Shown one piece after another: positions 18,276 through 26,897 of a stretch of DNA of 64,000 nt (its first letter is position 1; every line of letters starts with the position of its first letter). The notes beneath the pieces are model-generated. The model ran no database searches and was not told the origin of the DNA. It saw only the letters and a program-made list of their open reading frames with translations. The stretch comes from Nitrospira sp. (GTDB lineage: Bacteria > Nitrospirota > Nitrospiria > Nitrospirales > Nitrospiraceae): assembly GCA_022843785.1 (NCBI GenBank), contig JALHMZ010000011.1, forward strand, positions 82,582-146,581, in the 5' to 3' direction. The position numbers were made by a program, and so were the translations under genes.

Positions 18276-19611
18276 GAGTTATTTCTGTGGGATAGCGATG
18301 GTGTGGTGCTTGGTCGGCTGTGGGGCGCTCGTCTTGGCGAATCCCGGTCTTACTATGGCGCAGACTGTCTATGAACGAGAGCAAGGGGGGGCGCGGCAAA
18401 GTTCTGCCCCCCCCGAAGTGGCTCAACAGGCAAGGGGATCATCCGGAGGATCATCGGTTCGCGTGGTTCCTACCTTCTCGATTTCTGAGAGGTATGACAG
18501 CAATATTCTTATGAGTCCCGGCAACCAGAAGTCCGATTTCGTGACGGATATTCGTCCTGGTGCTCGTGTGAGCTTTTCGAACGATCTTGTCGACGGGACC
18601 TTAAGGGCAAGCGCGATCTCCGGTATTTATGTGCGCAACCCAGAATTGAATTATATCGGGACACAAACAGGGTTTGATGTAATGCTGGATAAGTTTGCCG
18701 AGAGGATAGTTCGTGGTTTGGGGCTTCGTACGAACGGAATGGTTGGATATTTTCCAGAGCAGTCCGCGTTTGTGACACCTGATTCAGGCGAGTCGGATTT
18801 TTTGCGTGGCATCCAAGCCCGTCGGAACAATGCGCTCAACGCGACCTCCATGGTGCAAGGCACGTACGCAGTAAGTCCGTTGGTACAGCTAAATTCGTCG
18901 TACTCATTTCAGACGATGCGGTTTTTCGGGCAGTCGACCTCTAGTGAGCCAAGTACGTTGATATCGTTGTTTGATACGACCGTTCATGGGATTACCGCAG
19001 GCCCCAGCTACCATCTTTCGCCAGGCCAGACAATCGGAGCGTCTTATAGCTATAGGCAGGTGACGTTCGGGCCAAGCACGAGTGGTCCCGGCAGTGGTTC
19101 CAGTGTTGGAGGAGGTACGAGTACCATTCAGGGGGGAGTCTTGACCTGGAAGTCTGCACTCACTTCCGAGTTGACGGCAGAGCTCTCGCCAGGCGCCTCT
19201 GTTTCGACGGCGACTCCTGATAATCTCATATGGACGGTTCGGGCAAGTCTGACATGGGTCGGTCTGCAGAAATCAGCTACGATAGCGTATTCGAGGGGTC
19301 TCTATCCAAGTTTTGCAGCTCAAGCATCTCTTATGGTCAGTGATGTCATAAACGGATCAGTTTCCTACAATTTCACTCCTAAGTGGAGTGTTACGCTAGG
19401 GGCGAACTATGCGGTGAATAGTCGAAGCGGTGAGACAAGCCTTCGATTTGAGTCTATCGGCGCCAACGGCACGTTACGTTACAATTTGAGTCAAGGGGTC
19501 TTTGCGACTATCAGCGGGAGCCACAATGATTTCGCTATCGAGCGAGAGGGATCGACAACCAAGTATCAACGCCAGACGGGCATGATAGCTCTTACGGCAG
19601 AATGGAATTAA
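18262..19611 (+). CDS. Outer-membrane beta-barrel protein of exosortase locus
   Basis: 449 residues. A signal peptide (about 1-34, ending TMAQ) is followed by a Gly/Ser-rich linker. Many alternating hydrophobic beta strands with aromatic girdle residues come next (SERYDSNILM, GASYSYRQVTF, ATIAYSRGLYP), ending on WN. It resembles the outer-membrane proteins commonly annotated as PEP-CTERM-system-associated (TIGR03016 type), but that match cannot be confirmed here. TTG at 18262 is chosen because GGGAGA is 6 nt upstream and it supplies the charged N-region; an ATG 12 codons later lacks one. It overlaps the copy 2 export gene. A role as outer-membrane part of the secretion route is inferred. Confidence 0.8.
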   Translation: MLCRESYFCGIAMVWCLVGCGALVLANPGLTMAQTVYEREQGGARQSSAPPEVAQQARGSSGGSSVRVVPTFSISERYDSNILMSPGNQKSDFVTDIRPGARVSFSNDLVDGTLRASAISGIYVRNPELNYIGTQTGFDVMLDKFAERIVRGLGLRTNGMVGYFPEQSAFVTPDSGESDFLRGIQARRNNALNATSMVQGTYAVSPLVQLNSSYSFQTMRFFGQSTSSEPSTLISLFDTTVHGITAGPSYHLSPGQTIGASYSYRQVTFGPSTSGPGSGSSVGGGTSTIQGGVLTWKSALTSELTAELSPGASVSTATPDNLIWTVRASLTWVGLQKSATIAYSRGLYPSFAAQASLMVSDVINGSVSYNFTPKWSVTLGANYAVNSRSGETSLRFESIGANGTLRYNLSQGVFATISGSHNDFAIEREGSTTKYQRQTGMIALTAEWN

Positions 19612-19613
19612 AG

Positions 19614-21923
19614 ATGAGTTCGCCGAGTCAAATGAGCCTGGCCGGCTATTTCGACGTTGTTCGCAGACGGAAATGGATGATTGTTGCGATCGTCCTGAGT
19701 TGCGTAATCATATCCGTGGTGTTGTGTGTGGTTCTTCCTAAGAGCTACCGATCAACGACGACGGTCTTGGTTGAGAGTCAGAAAATTCCTGAAAGTTATG
19801 TGAAGTCAGGGATGGATGGTTCGATAGAGGGAAGGCTGGCTGCTATTCAACAAGTGGTAATGAGTCGTACGTTGTTGAGTCAGATTGCTGAAGAATTCAA
19901 ATTGTTCATGGCGGACATGTCGTCTGTGGAGCGGGAGAATGTTATTGCGGAAATGCGGAAAGCGATCAAGGTTACGAAGTCTTTAGTCGGCCATGCGAGA
20001 GGGCCGGATACAATCGAAGGGTTTTCTATTTCGTATGCGCATACAGATCCGAATACGGCCATGAAGGTCACGGAGAAGCTCGCGTCACACTTTATCGAAG
20101 AGAATCTCAAAATTCGAGAACAAATGCTGGAGGGTGCTTCGAGTTTTCTTGAACAAGAGTTGCGGTTGGCGGAGTCAAGGCTCGAGGAACAGGAACAGGC
20201 GATCAGTACCTTTAAGACAAAGTATATGGGTGAATTGCCTCAACAGACAGAAGCAAACCTCAGGAGTCTTGACCGCCTGCAGCATGATATCAATGCAGCG
20301 CGCGATGGGATTCAGGCAGCGAGTAATAGGGGCGCGATGCTGGAGAAGCAGTTAATCGAAGCAAGGAGTAATGCAACAAGCACTCTGAGCGTCGTGGGGA
20401 CCGGGCCTGCGAGTCAAGGGCGGAATGGCGATCCACTTCTCTTGCGACTGGGTGAACTTGAGCGCACGTTAGCAACGCTTTCAGCCGAGTACCGCGAAAC
20501 TTATCCGGATATCATCCAAGCGCGACAGGAAATGGCGGCGATCAAGGCTCAGCTGGTTGTCAAATATGGGGATTCCAGGGCAGAGAAGGATGAGAAGGGA
20601 GAGGTTAAGTCAGAATCAGTCAATCTCATGGACCCGATGCTCAGGGATTTACTAAGGCAACGTGATGCGGTGAAAAGTGAAGTGGAGACTCTCAAGGAGC
20701 GATTGCGCCGTTTGCTTGAACTCGCCACCCAGTATGAGGGGCGGGTTGAACGAGCGCCCGCTCGTGAACAAGAACTCATGATCCTGGTCCGAGACTATGA
20801 CAACATGCAGAAGAACTATCAGTCTCTCCTTGAGAAGAGACTGAATGCACGGCTTGCGGAAAACTTGGAAAAGCGGCAGAAGGGCGAACAGTTTAAAATT
20901 CTTGACCCTGCCAACCTTCCAGTAGCTCCTGAGAAGCCAAATCGAGATGCCATTCTTTTTGGTGGGATACTTGCCGGTTGCGGGCTTGGATTTGGTGCGG
21001 CGATTGGATTGGAAATGTTTCGCCCGGCATTCCGACGTCCAGATGAAGCTGAGACAACTTTAGGTGTTCCGGTGCTGGCAGTTATCCCTGATTTTTCTTC
21101 TGTCTTTGGATGGGGAGAGGGAGCGCAGCAACTCCCTGCACCCAGTGGGGAGCAGAATCAACTGCAGCCCCGTGATCGTATGCCGACAGGGCACCGAGCA
21201 GTGACCCAAAAGGGAGACGTGATATTTGCCTCATGGAATTTGGTGGTTAAGTGGTCTCCACGTTCCATGGTCGCAGAGCAATTTCGTGTGGCTGCTACGA
21301 GAATGGCACTAATGACCGGAGATCAAAAAAGTACCGTGGCTGTTGTGACGAGTGCTCTTGTCGGCGAAGGGAAAACCTCAACGGCGATCAATTTGAGCTA
21401 CGTGTTGGCTCAGGAATTGGATAAGAGGACACTTTTGATTGATTGTGATTTGAAGCGCCCGATGGTTCACGCCTATACAGATACGCCTCAAGGGCCAGGG
21501 CTTGTGGACTACCTGTTTGGTGAGCAGCCCCTCGACATGTGTATTCATAAAATGGATGGAGTGCCGTTGTGGATTCTTCCGTCAGGATTATCAAGGAAAG
21601 GGGTGGTAGAGCTTTCAAAGATTAAACAACTGTCCAAGGTATTAGAGACCTTACGGCATCGGTTTGATTATATACTGATTGACACCCCGCCGGTGTTTCC
21701 TCTGGCGGATCTCAACGTGCTGTCGGGTATGGCAGATCGACTATTGTTGGTCATTCGAGCGGGTAGGACGGGGCGTGATGTGGTGGGCGAAGCTTATAGA
21801 GCCCTGGGCACTCGCTGCCCCGCTAACATCGTGTTGACCGGAGTTGATACCATCAATACCCCCCAGTACATGTATCATGATCAATATAGAAGTTATAGTG
21901 CGGGAAAGGCAAAGCATGCATAG
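19614..21923 (+). CDS. Wzz/BY-kinase fusion: polysaccharide chain-length tyrosine autokinase
   Basis: 769-residue inner-membrane protein. The Wzz domain begins LAGYFDVVRRRKW, with the first transmembrane helix at about 20-42. A long periplasmic coiled coil spans about 170-400. The second transmembrane helix follows PANLPVAPEKPNRD, the Wzz proline-rich motif. The cytoplasmic kinase has Walker A GEGKTS (about 583), Walker A' LLIDCDLKRP (about 605) and Walker B ILIDTPP (about 688). A C-terminal tyrosine cluster (YMYHDQYRSY) is where such kinases autophosphorylate. It controls polymer length and export with the upstream Wza proteins. The ATG at 19614 has GGA 7 nt before it; an ATG four codons earlier is possible. 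The matching phosphatase gene is at 47551. Confidence 0.94.
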   Translation: MSSPSQMSLAGYFDVVRRRKWMIVAIVLSCVIISVVLCVVLPKSYRSTTTVLVESQKIPESYVKSGMDGSIEGRLAAIQQVVMSRTLLSQIAEEFKLFMADMSSVERENVIAEMRKAIKVTKSLVGHARGPDTIEGFSISYAHTDPNTAMKVTEKLASHFIEENLKIREQMLEGASSFLEQELRLAESRLEEQEQAISTFKTKYMGELPQQTEANLRSLDRLQHDINAARDGIQAASNRGAMLEKQLIEARSNATSTLSVVGTGPASQGRNGDPLLLRLGELERTLATLSAEYRETYPDIIQARQEMAAIKAQLVVKYGDSRAEKDEKGEVKSESVNLMDPMLRDLLRQRDAVKSEVETLKERLRRLLELATQYEGRVERAPAREQELMILVRDYDNMQKNYQSLLEKRLNARLAENLEKRQKGEQFKILDPANLPVAPEKPNRDAILFGGILAGCGLGFGAAIGLEMFRPAFRRPDEAETTLGVPVLAVIPDFSSVFGWGEGAQQLPAPSGEQNQLQPRDRMPTGHRAVTQKGDVIFASWNLVVKWSPRSMVAEQFRVAATRMALMTGDQKSTVAVVTSALVGEGKTSTAINLSYVLAQELDKRTLLIDCDLKRPMVHAYTDTPQGPGLVDYLFGEQPLDMCIHKMDGVPLWILPSGLSRKGVVELSKIKQLSKVLETLRHRFDYILIDTPPVFPLADLNVLSGMADRLLLVIRAGRTGRDVVGEAYRALGTRCPANIVLTGVDTINTPQYMYHDQYRSYSAGKAKHA

Positions 21924-22971
21924 CACCGCTGAGCAGGACTCACAGCGTACAGCGAAACGTGACTCACGGCCCTTCCCGAATGCTATTCATTTGGATGGAC
22001 TGGACTTCTTGAGAAGTTTCAAGAAACGCGTTTTGATTGTGGGAACTGGATTGCTTGCGATGGAGTTAAGTAAGAAGCTTGCGTCAAACCATAGGCGCAT
22101 GGAGGTTGTTGGATTTCTCGATAAGTATAAGAGTGGCAATCAAAACTTGTTAGGTGCATATGAGAACTTGCGTGAGGTGGTCGAGCGATATCATGTAGGC
22201 CTCATTGCTGTATGCATTGAAGACCGTCGCGAGGTCTTGCCGGTTCAAGCGTTACTTGAATGCAAGACGATTGGGATTGAGGTTGTTGATGGCCATCAAA
22301 TGTATGAAGAGGAGCTTGGGCGTCTATCGATCGATCAACTTCGACCGAGCGCCCTGATATTTTCAACCGGCTTCAAGCGAAGGTTTTTGGCAAGAGGATT
22401 GAAGAAACTCTCAGATCTGGTGATCTCGGCCGTCGGATTAGTAGTGCTTGCCCCGATACTGGTGTTGATAGCTATTCTGATCAAGATCGATTCAGCAGGC
22501 CCGATCTTTTATCGCCAGATGCGTGTCGGCTTGCGCGGCCAGCCCTTCATGATTTGGAAATTCAGGTCGATGTGTGCCGAAGCCGAAAGTAATGGGCCTC
22601 GGTGGGCGGTAAGTAACGATCCCCGAGTGTCCCGGGTTGGCTGGATATTGAGAAAATTTCGGATTGATGAGATTCCACAGCTCTATAATGTCCTCAGAGG
22701 GGAAATGAGCCTCGTCGGTCCGCGCCCGGAACGGCCGGTATTTGTGAGCGCACTTAAAATGCGCATTCCATACTACGATATCAGGCACACAGTTCGTCCA
22801 GGATTGACGGGCTGGGCGCAAACGCAATTTCGTTATGGATCGACGGCTGAAGATGCGCATGCCAAGCTGCAGTACGATCTGTATTACGTCAAGAACATGA
22901 CGTTGAGGCTGGACATGCGGATTCTTATTGAGACGATCAGAGTTGTCCTCCTCGGCGAAGGAGCGCGGTAA
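21916..22971 (+). CDS. Initiating sugar-phosphate transferase (polyprenyl-P), soluble-sensor form
   Basis: 351 residues. It transfers the first sugar phosphate to undecaprenyl phosphate. The catalytic C-terminal part has one membrane helix (DLVISAVGLVVLAPILVL, about 168-190), WKFRSM, RKFRIDEIPQLYNVLRGEM, SLVGPRPERP and RPGLTGWAQ, all hallmarks of this family. The N-terminal part is a Rossmann-like domain (LIVGTGLLAMEL) and lacks the four membrane helices usually found there. An ATG at 21916 with AAGG 6 nt upstream overlaps the kinase stop; longer starts would sit deep inside the kinase gene. The sugar is not predictable from sequence. Confidence 0.92.
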   Translation: MHSTAEQDSQRTAKRDSRPFPNAIHLDGLDFLRSFKKRVLIVGTGLLAMELSKKLASNHRRMEVVGFLDKYKSGNQNLLGAYENLREVVERYHVGLIAVCIEDRREVLPVQALLECKTIGIEVVDGHQMYEEELGRLSIDQLRPSALIFSTGFKRRFLARGLKKLSDLVISAVGLVVLAPILVLIAILIKIDSAGPIFYRQMRVGLRGQPFMIWKFRSMCAEAESNGPRWAVSNDPRVSRVGWILRKFRIDEIPQLYNVLRGEMSLVGPRPERPVFVSALKMRIPYYDIRHTVRPGLTGWAQTQFRYGSTAEDAHAKLQYDLYYVKNMTLRLDMRILIETIRVVLLGEGAR

Positions 22972-22976
22972 AAAGA

Positions 22977-23876
22977 ATGAAGAGCGTAAGGGAGCAGGTG
23001 CATGCGCTGTCATTCGATGTGGAGGAGCATTTCCAAGTTTCTGCTTTCTGGTCTGACGAGAGAAGAAGCAGTTGGGAGAGTTATGAAAGTCGGGTGGAGC
23101 GGAATACGGACAAAATACTTACGCTGCTCTCGCTCCATGGAATCCATGCCACTTTTTTTGTGCTTGGCTGGGTAGCGCTCAGACATCCGAATCTGGTGAA
23201 GGCGATTGTGAGCCAGGGGCACGAGATCGCCTCTCATGGGTTTGGTCATGAAATGATCACATCACAGCAGCCTGAACAATTTCGTGAGGATGTCAGAAAG
23301 AGCAAAGAGATTTTAGAGGATATTTCCGGCACAGCCATTCATGGATATCGGGCGCCGTCTTTTACGATCACCCCTCAGACGCGTTGGGCTCTTGAGGTTC
23401 TGGTCGAGGAAGGCTTCCGGTACGACTCGAGTATCTTTCCGGTTCAGCATGATCGATACGGGATGCCAGGTGCCAATCCATACTGTCATCGGATAGAGAC
23501 TGCATCCGGCTCTCTCTGGGAAGTGCCTCCCTCCACATTGAAGATGGGCCCCATCCGGGTTCCTATAGCAGGAGGAGGATATTTCCGGCTCTATCCATAT
23601 CCAGTCTTGCGCAGAATGCTCAGCTGTGCGGCTGCTGACGGTCATCCGCTTATCATGTATTTTCATCCCTGGGAATTCGACCCTGACCAGCCGCGGATGA
23701 GTGGGTCCATGCTCTCTCAATTCAGGCATTACTTGAATCTGGAAAAAACCGAGGCGCGCTTGCGTCAGTTAATATCTGATTTCAGGTTTGCCGCGATAAG
23801 GGAAGCGGTAGAGGCGGTCGAGATCATGGGGAATCGTGCAGGCCGATGTCTGGCGATGGAGAGCAGCAATGGCTGA
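22977..23876 (+). CDS. Polysaccharide deacetylase, exosortase-locus (DUF3473) type
   Basis: 299 residues. The NodB-type deacetylase core starts LSFDVEEHFQV, where Asp-Val-Glu-Glu replaces the more common DDG, and continues with ATFFVLGW, the metal-binding pair in SHGFGHE and GYRAPSF. The C-terminal DUF3473 section (WEVPPST, IMYFHPWEFDP) is the arrangement typical of the PEP-CTERM-locus subfamily (TIGR03006). It lacks a signal peptide, so it probably works in the cytoplasm or is exported another way. It removes acetyl groups from the glycan (inferred). Confidence 0.92.
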   Translation: MKSVREQVHALSFDVEEHFQVSAFWSDERRSSWESYESRVERNTDKILTLLSLHGIHATFFVLGWVALRHPNLVKAIVSQGHEIASHGFGHEMITSQQPEQFREDVRKSKEILEDISGTAIHGYRAPSFTITPQTRWALEVLVEEGFRYDSSIFPVQHDRYGMPGANPYCHRIETASGSLWEVPPSTLKMGPIRVPIAGGGYFRLYPYPVLRRMLSCAAADGHPLIMYFHPWEFDPDQPRMSGSMLSQFRHYLNLEKTEARLRQLISDFRFAAIREAVEAVEIMGNRAGRCLAMESSNG

Positions 23877-24378
23877 ACCATCGCAGATGGAATGGTATGT
23901 GGTGAGAACAAAGCCTCACCAAGAAAATGCCGTTGAGTCGAGCCTGATGCGTGTCGGCATTGAGGTTCTTTGTCCGCGCATCAAAGAACAGCGTGTCATC
24001 AGACGAAAGATACAGCCGGTGGTTAGTCCGCTGTTCCCCGGCTATTTGTTTGCAAAGTGTCCTTCTTTTCGGTTGCGGGGCGTTCAATATGCCAAAGGGG
24101 TTCGTGATCTGGTCTCGTTCGGAGCCGGCCCAGTTGTTATACCGGAGGAGATCGTTCATGAGATTTTCCAAAGGCTTGAAGGAGGAGTCGTTGCCCCCTA
24201 TCCCCCCATGTCATGGGCTCGAGGTGATGTTGTTCGTATTCAGGAGGGCCCGCTGTGCGGGCTGGAGGCTGTTTTTGAACGGGAGATGGTCGGACAACAA
24301 CGCGCGGTGCTGCTGATGAAAATGCTAGCTTGCCAAGTGCGGGTCGTCTTAGATGTGAAATCCCTTGTCAATTTCTAA
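23869..24378 (+). CDS. NusG/RfaH-like transcription antiterminator
   Basis: 169 residues. The NGN domain begins EWYVVRTKPHQENAVESSL, with the core FPGYLFAKC and the linker VSFGAGPVVIPEEIV, then a KOW motif (ARGDVVRIQEGPLCGLEAVF). This is the pattern of NusG paralogues (RfaH, UpxY, LoaP) that allow long polysaccharide operons to be read through. The ATG overlaps the deacetylase stop by 8 bp and GGAG precedes it. It sits inside the locus it probably serves. I found no ops-type element upstream in an intergenic position. Confidence 0.9.
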   Translation: MAEPSQMEWYVVRTKPHQENAVESSLMRVGIEVLCPRIKEQRVIRRKIQPVVSPLFPGYLFAKCPSFRLRGVQYAKGVRDLVSFGAGPVVIPEEIVHEIFQRLEGGVVAPYPPMSWARGDVVRIQEGPLCGLEAVFEREMVGQQRAVLLMKMLACQVRVVLDVKSLVNF

Positions 24379-24668
24379 TGCAGTGATAGAGTCTCTCGCA
24401 GGGGAGTCCTGGGAAATTGCACATGAGTTGTGTGTCAAGGTAGTTTCCCAAGCGGCTGTATTGTATGGGTACTCCCTAGGTCCTGTTTGGCAGATGAATG
24501 TGGTGCTAGCGAAAGAGCTTCAAGTGCGAGAGAAATTTCTTGGTTATGCACCGGGACGGCGGCAGCTTGCCAGATTCTCTCTCCCAGATCACTGTCTAGT
24601 AGCTTGAGACTACGAGTTCGAAGCATTGTTTAGAGTGGTCTTCTTCCAATATCCTTTCGATTGACATT
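24379..24668. other. 290-bp gap without a supported gene
   Basis: No convincing coding sequence was found. A TTG-start frame of 80 codons (24365-24607, plus) has no ribosome site, no recognisable motif and overlaps the preceding gene, so it is not called. The gap separates the antiterminator from the amidotransferase gene and is the longest in the first half of the locus. An internal promoter or leader site here is possible but no consensus is clear. Confidence 0.5.
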
Positions 24669-26624
24669 ATGTGCGGCATAGCTGGATTCGTAGCGCAGAA
24701 TAGTGGTCATTGCGACAGGCAGATGCTTCGCCGCATGATCGAAATGGTGAATTACCGAGGCCCGGATGCCTCTGGAATTCATGTGGCAGGTCCTGTGGGA
24801 TTGGCACATGCCCGATTAAGCATCATCGATATCGGTGGTGGGCATCAGCCGATGCATAATGAAGATGAGTCCGTGTGGATTACCTTTAACGGTGAAATCT
24901 TCAATTATGTAGAGTTGCGGGAAGAGCTTCTCAAGAAAGGGCACCGGTTTCAAACTCAATCTGATACGGAAGTCATCATTCATCTGTATGAGGAGAAAGG
25001 TGAAGACTGTGTTCATGATCTGAATGGGCAGTGGGCCTTTGCGATCTGGGATTCCAAACGCGAACGGTTATTTCTTTCCCGTGATCGGCTGGGAGTTCGT
25101 CCGCTCTTCTATGCCACGCCTTCAGAGGGGTTCGCATTTGCATCAGAAATCAAATCGCTCCTGACGGTACCCTCGATCTCGCGGGAAATTGATCTGGCGG
25201 CTCTTGACGAGATTTTTACTTTCTGGGTGACCGTGCCGCCACGCACTATTTTTAAAGGGGTGTCGGAACTCCCGCCTGGCCATTCTCTGTTTCTTGAACA
25301 GGGGCACGTGCGTATTCAGCCGTACTGGACTTTGGATTACAACCCTTCGATTGGACTGCAGCGAGAAGAAGAAGCTCGAGAAACGCTTTTGGAGTTGTTG
25401 CTGGATGCCACGCGCATTCGGCTGAGGTCGGATGTGCCGGTCGGAGCCTATCTGAGCGGCGGGCTTGATTCAACTGTTATCGCGGCACTGGTGAAGAAAC
25501 TGGGGACGACGCACCTGAAGACATTTTCAGTGGCGTTCGAGGACAAAGAGTTCGATGAGAGTAGTTTCCAGAATGAAGCCAGTGAGTTTCTCAAGACGGA
25601 TCACGAAGGGGTGTTGTGTTCATCCGAGGACATTGGTCGTGTGTTTCCGGATGTTGTGTGGCACACAGAAAAGCCTGTACTGCGGACTGCTCCTGCGCCG
25701 CTATTTCTCTTATCCAAACTTGTGCGAGAACAGGGCTATAAGGTCGTCCTGACCGGCGAGGGATCGGATGAGGTCCTGGGGGGATACGATATTTTCAAGG
25801 AGGCTAAGATCCGGCGGTTCTGGGCGAAGTATCCGGAGTCGAAACTACGGCCGATCTTGTTGCGGCGACTCTATCCTTATCTGAAGAGTATGCAATCTCA
25901 GCCCGATGCATACCTGCGCGCATTTTTTCATGTGCGAAAAGATGATCTCAGCAGCCCGTTCTTCTCGCATTTGCCCCGCTGGGACATGACCTCGAAGCTG
26001 AAAATGTTTTTTTCCCGGGAGAGCCGAGAGCTGATGAAGAGTTGTAATGCGATGGGGCGGCTCGATGCAGAGTTGCCATCCCGCTTCCGACAATGGGACA
26101 ACTTCTCTCAGTCGCAGTACCTCGAGGCCGCGCATCTGCTGCCGGGCTATATCTTGTCGTCCCAAGGAGACCGGATGGCCATGGCTCATTCGGTCGAAGG
26201 GCGGTTCCCATTTTTGGATTATCGCGTCGTCGAGTTTGCCTCGCGGTTGTCCCCGCAGCTCAAGATGAAAGTATTGAACGAGAAGTATTTGCTGAAGGCA
26301 GCCGTCGGGGATCTTATTCCTCGTTCGATCAGGCACCGGCATAAACAGCCGTATCGATCGCCGGATAGCCAAAGCTTTTTGAGAGGCGGAACGACTGGTG
26401 GAAAGAAGGGCGTATTGCATGAGTACGCAGAAGAATTGATGTCCCCACGGGCTATCTCACAGGCTGGGATTTTTGACCCGGAAAGAGTCAGTAAGCTCGT
26501 TGAAAAGGCAAGAGCGGGAGAGGTTATTGGTGTCAAAGACAATATGGCGTTTGTCGGGATTTTGTCGACACAAATAGTGGTCGATCGGTTTATCAAGAAC
26601 TTTCCAAAGGAGCGTATGACATGA
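24669..26624 (+). CDS. Asparagine-synthase-like amidotransferase (copy 1)
   Basis: 651 residues, full-length. Cys2 (MCGIAGF) is the class II glutaminase nucleophile; the NFNGEIFNY-type ITFNGEIFNY and QSDTEVIIH blocks complete that domain. The synthetase domain carries the PP-loop LSGGLDSTV near 265 and TGEGSDEVLGGYD near 365. In exosortase loci this family (PEP-CTERM-system amidotransferase) is near-universal; it is thought to amidate a sugar or an acyl group rather than make free asparagine. The TGA overlaps the next start (ATGA), coupling it to the acyl carrier protein. Confidence 0.93.
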   Translation: MCGIAGFVAQNSGHCDRQMLRRMIEMVNYRGPDASGIHVAGPVGLAHARLSIIDIGGGHQPMHNEDESVWITFNGEIFNYVELREELLKKGHRFQTQSDTEVIIHLYEEKGEDCVHDLNGQWAFAIWDSKRERLFLSRDRLGVRPLFYATPSEGFAFASEIKSLLTVPSISREIDLAALDEIFTFWVTVPPRTIFKGVSELPPGHSLFLEQGHVRIQPYWTLDYNPSIGLQREEEARETLLELLLDATRIRLRSDVPVGAYLSGGLDSTVIAALVKKLGTTHLKTFSVAFEDKEFDESSFQNEASEFLKTDHEGVLCSSEDIGRVFPDVVWHTEKPVLRTAPAPLFLLSKLVREQGYKVVLTGEGSDEVLGGYDIFKEAKIRRFWAKYPESKLRPILLRRLYPYLKSMQSQPDAYLRAFFHVRKDDLSSPFFSHLPRWDMTSKLKMFFSRESRELMKSCNAMGRLDAELPSRFRQWDNFSQSQYLEAAHLLPGYILSSQGDRMAMAHSVEGRFPFLDYRVVEFASRLSPQLKMKVLNEKYLLKAAVGDLIPRSIRHRHKQPYRSPDSQSFLRGGTTGGKKGVLHEYAEELMSPRAISQAGIFDPERVSKLVEKARAGEVIGVKDNMAFVGILSTQIVVDRFIKNFPKERMT

Positions 26625-26890
26625 CATCGATAGAGACGGATGTACGACGGTACATTGTTGATAAGTTGTTGTTTGGGCGAACGGATACGGTGGTAAACGG
26701 CGACACGTCTTTTTTAGAGTCCGGCCTGATAGATTCTACGGGTGTGCTCGAACTGGTGGCGTTTCTTGAAGAGCAATTTCACATCAAGGTCGAAGACGAA
26801 GACCTCATTCCAGCCAACCTCGACTCGATTAATGCGCTCACAAGCTTTCTCGAGCGTAAGTCCGCGGCCTCAGTGAACAGCCAGAGATGA
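26621..26890 (+). CDS. Acyl carrier protein
   Basis: 89 residues, four-helix carrier. The phosphopantetheine site is LIDSTGVLEL, with the modified serine in DST (about residue 40). FLESGLIDS and the acidic helix (EDEDLIPANL) fit the family. AAGGAG lies upstream, and the start overlaps the amidotransferase stop. The next gene, 7 bp downstream, encodes a double acyl-AMP ligase, so it is probably the loading partner. This makes a small activation and carrier unit inside the locus. Confidence 0.93.
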   Translation: MTSIETDVRRYIVDKLLFGRTDTVVNGDTSFLESGLIDSTGVLELVAFLEEQFHIKVEDEDLIPANLDSINALTSFLERKSAASVNSQR

Positions 26891-26897
26891 TTTCCTC

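Noticed and set aside
24365..24607. 80-codon plus-strand frame after the antiterminator
   Set aside because: TTG start, no ribosome site, overlaps the previous gene and no recognisable motif.
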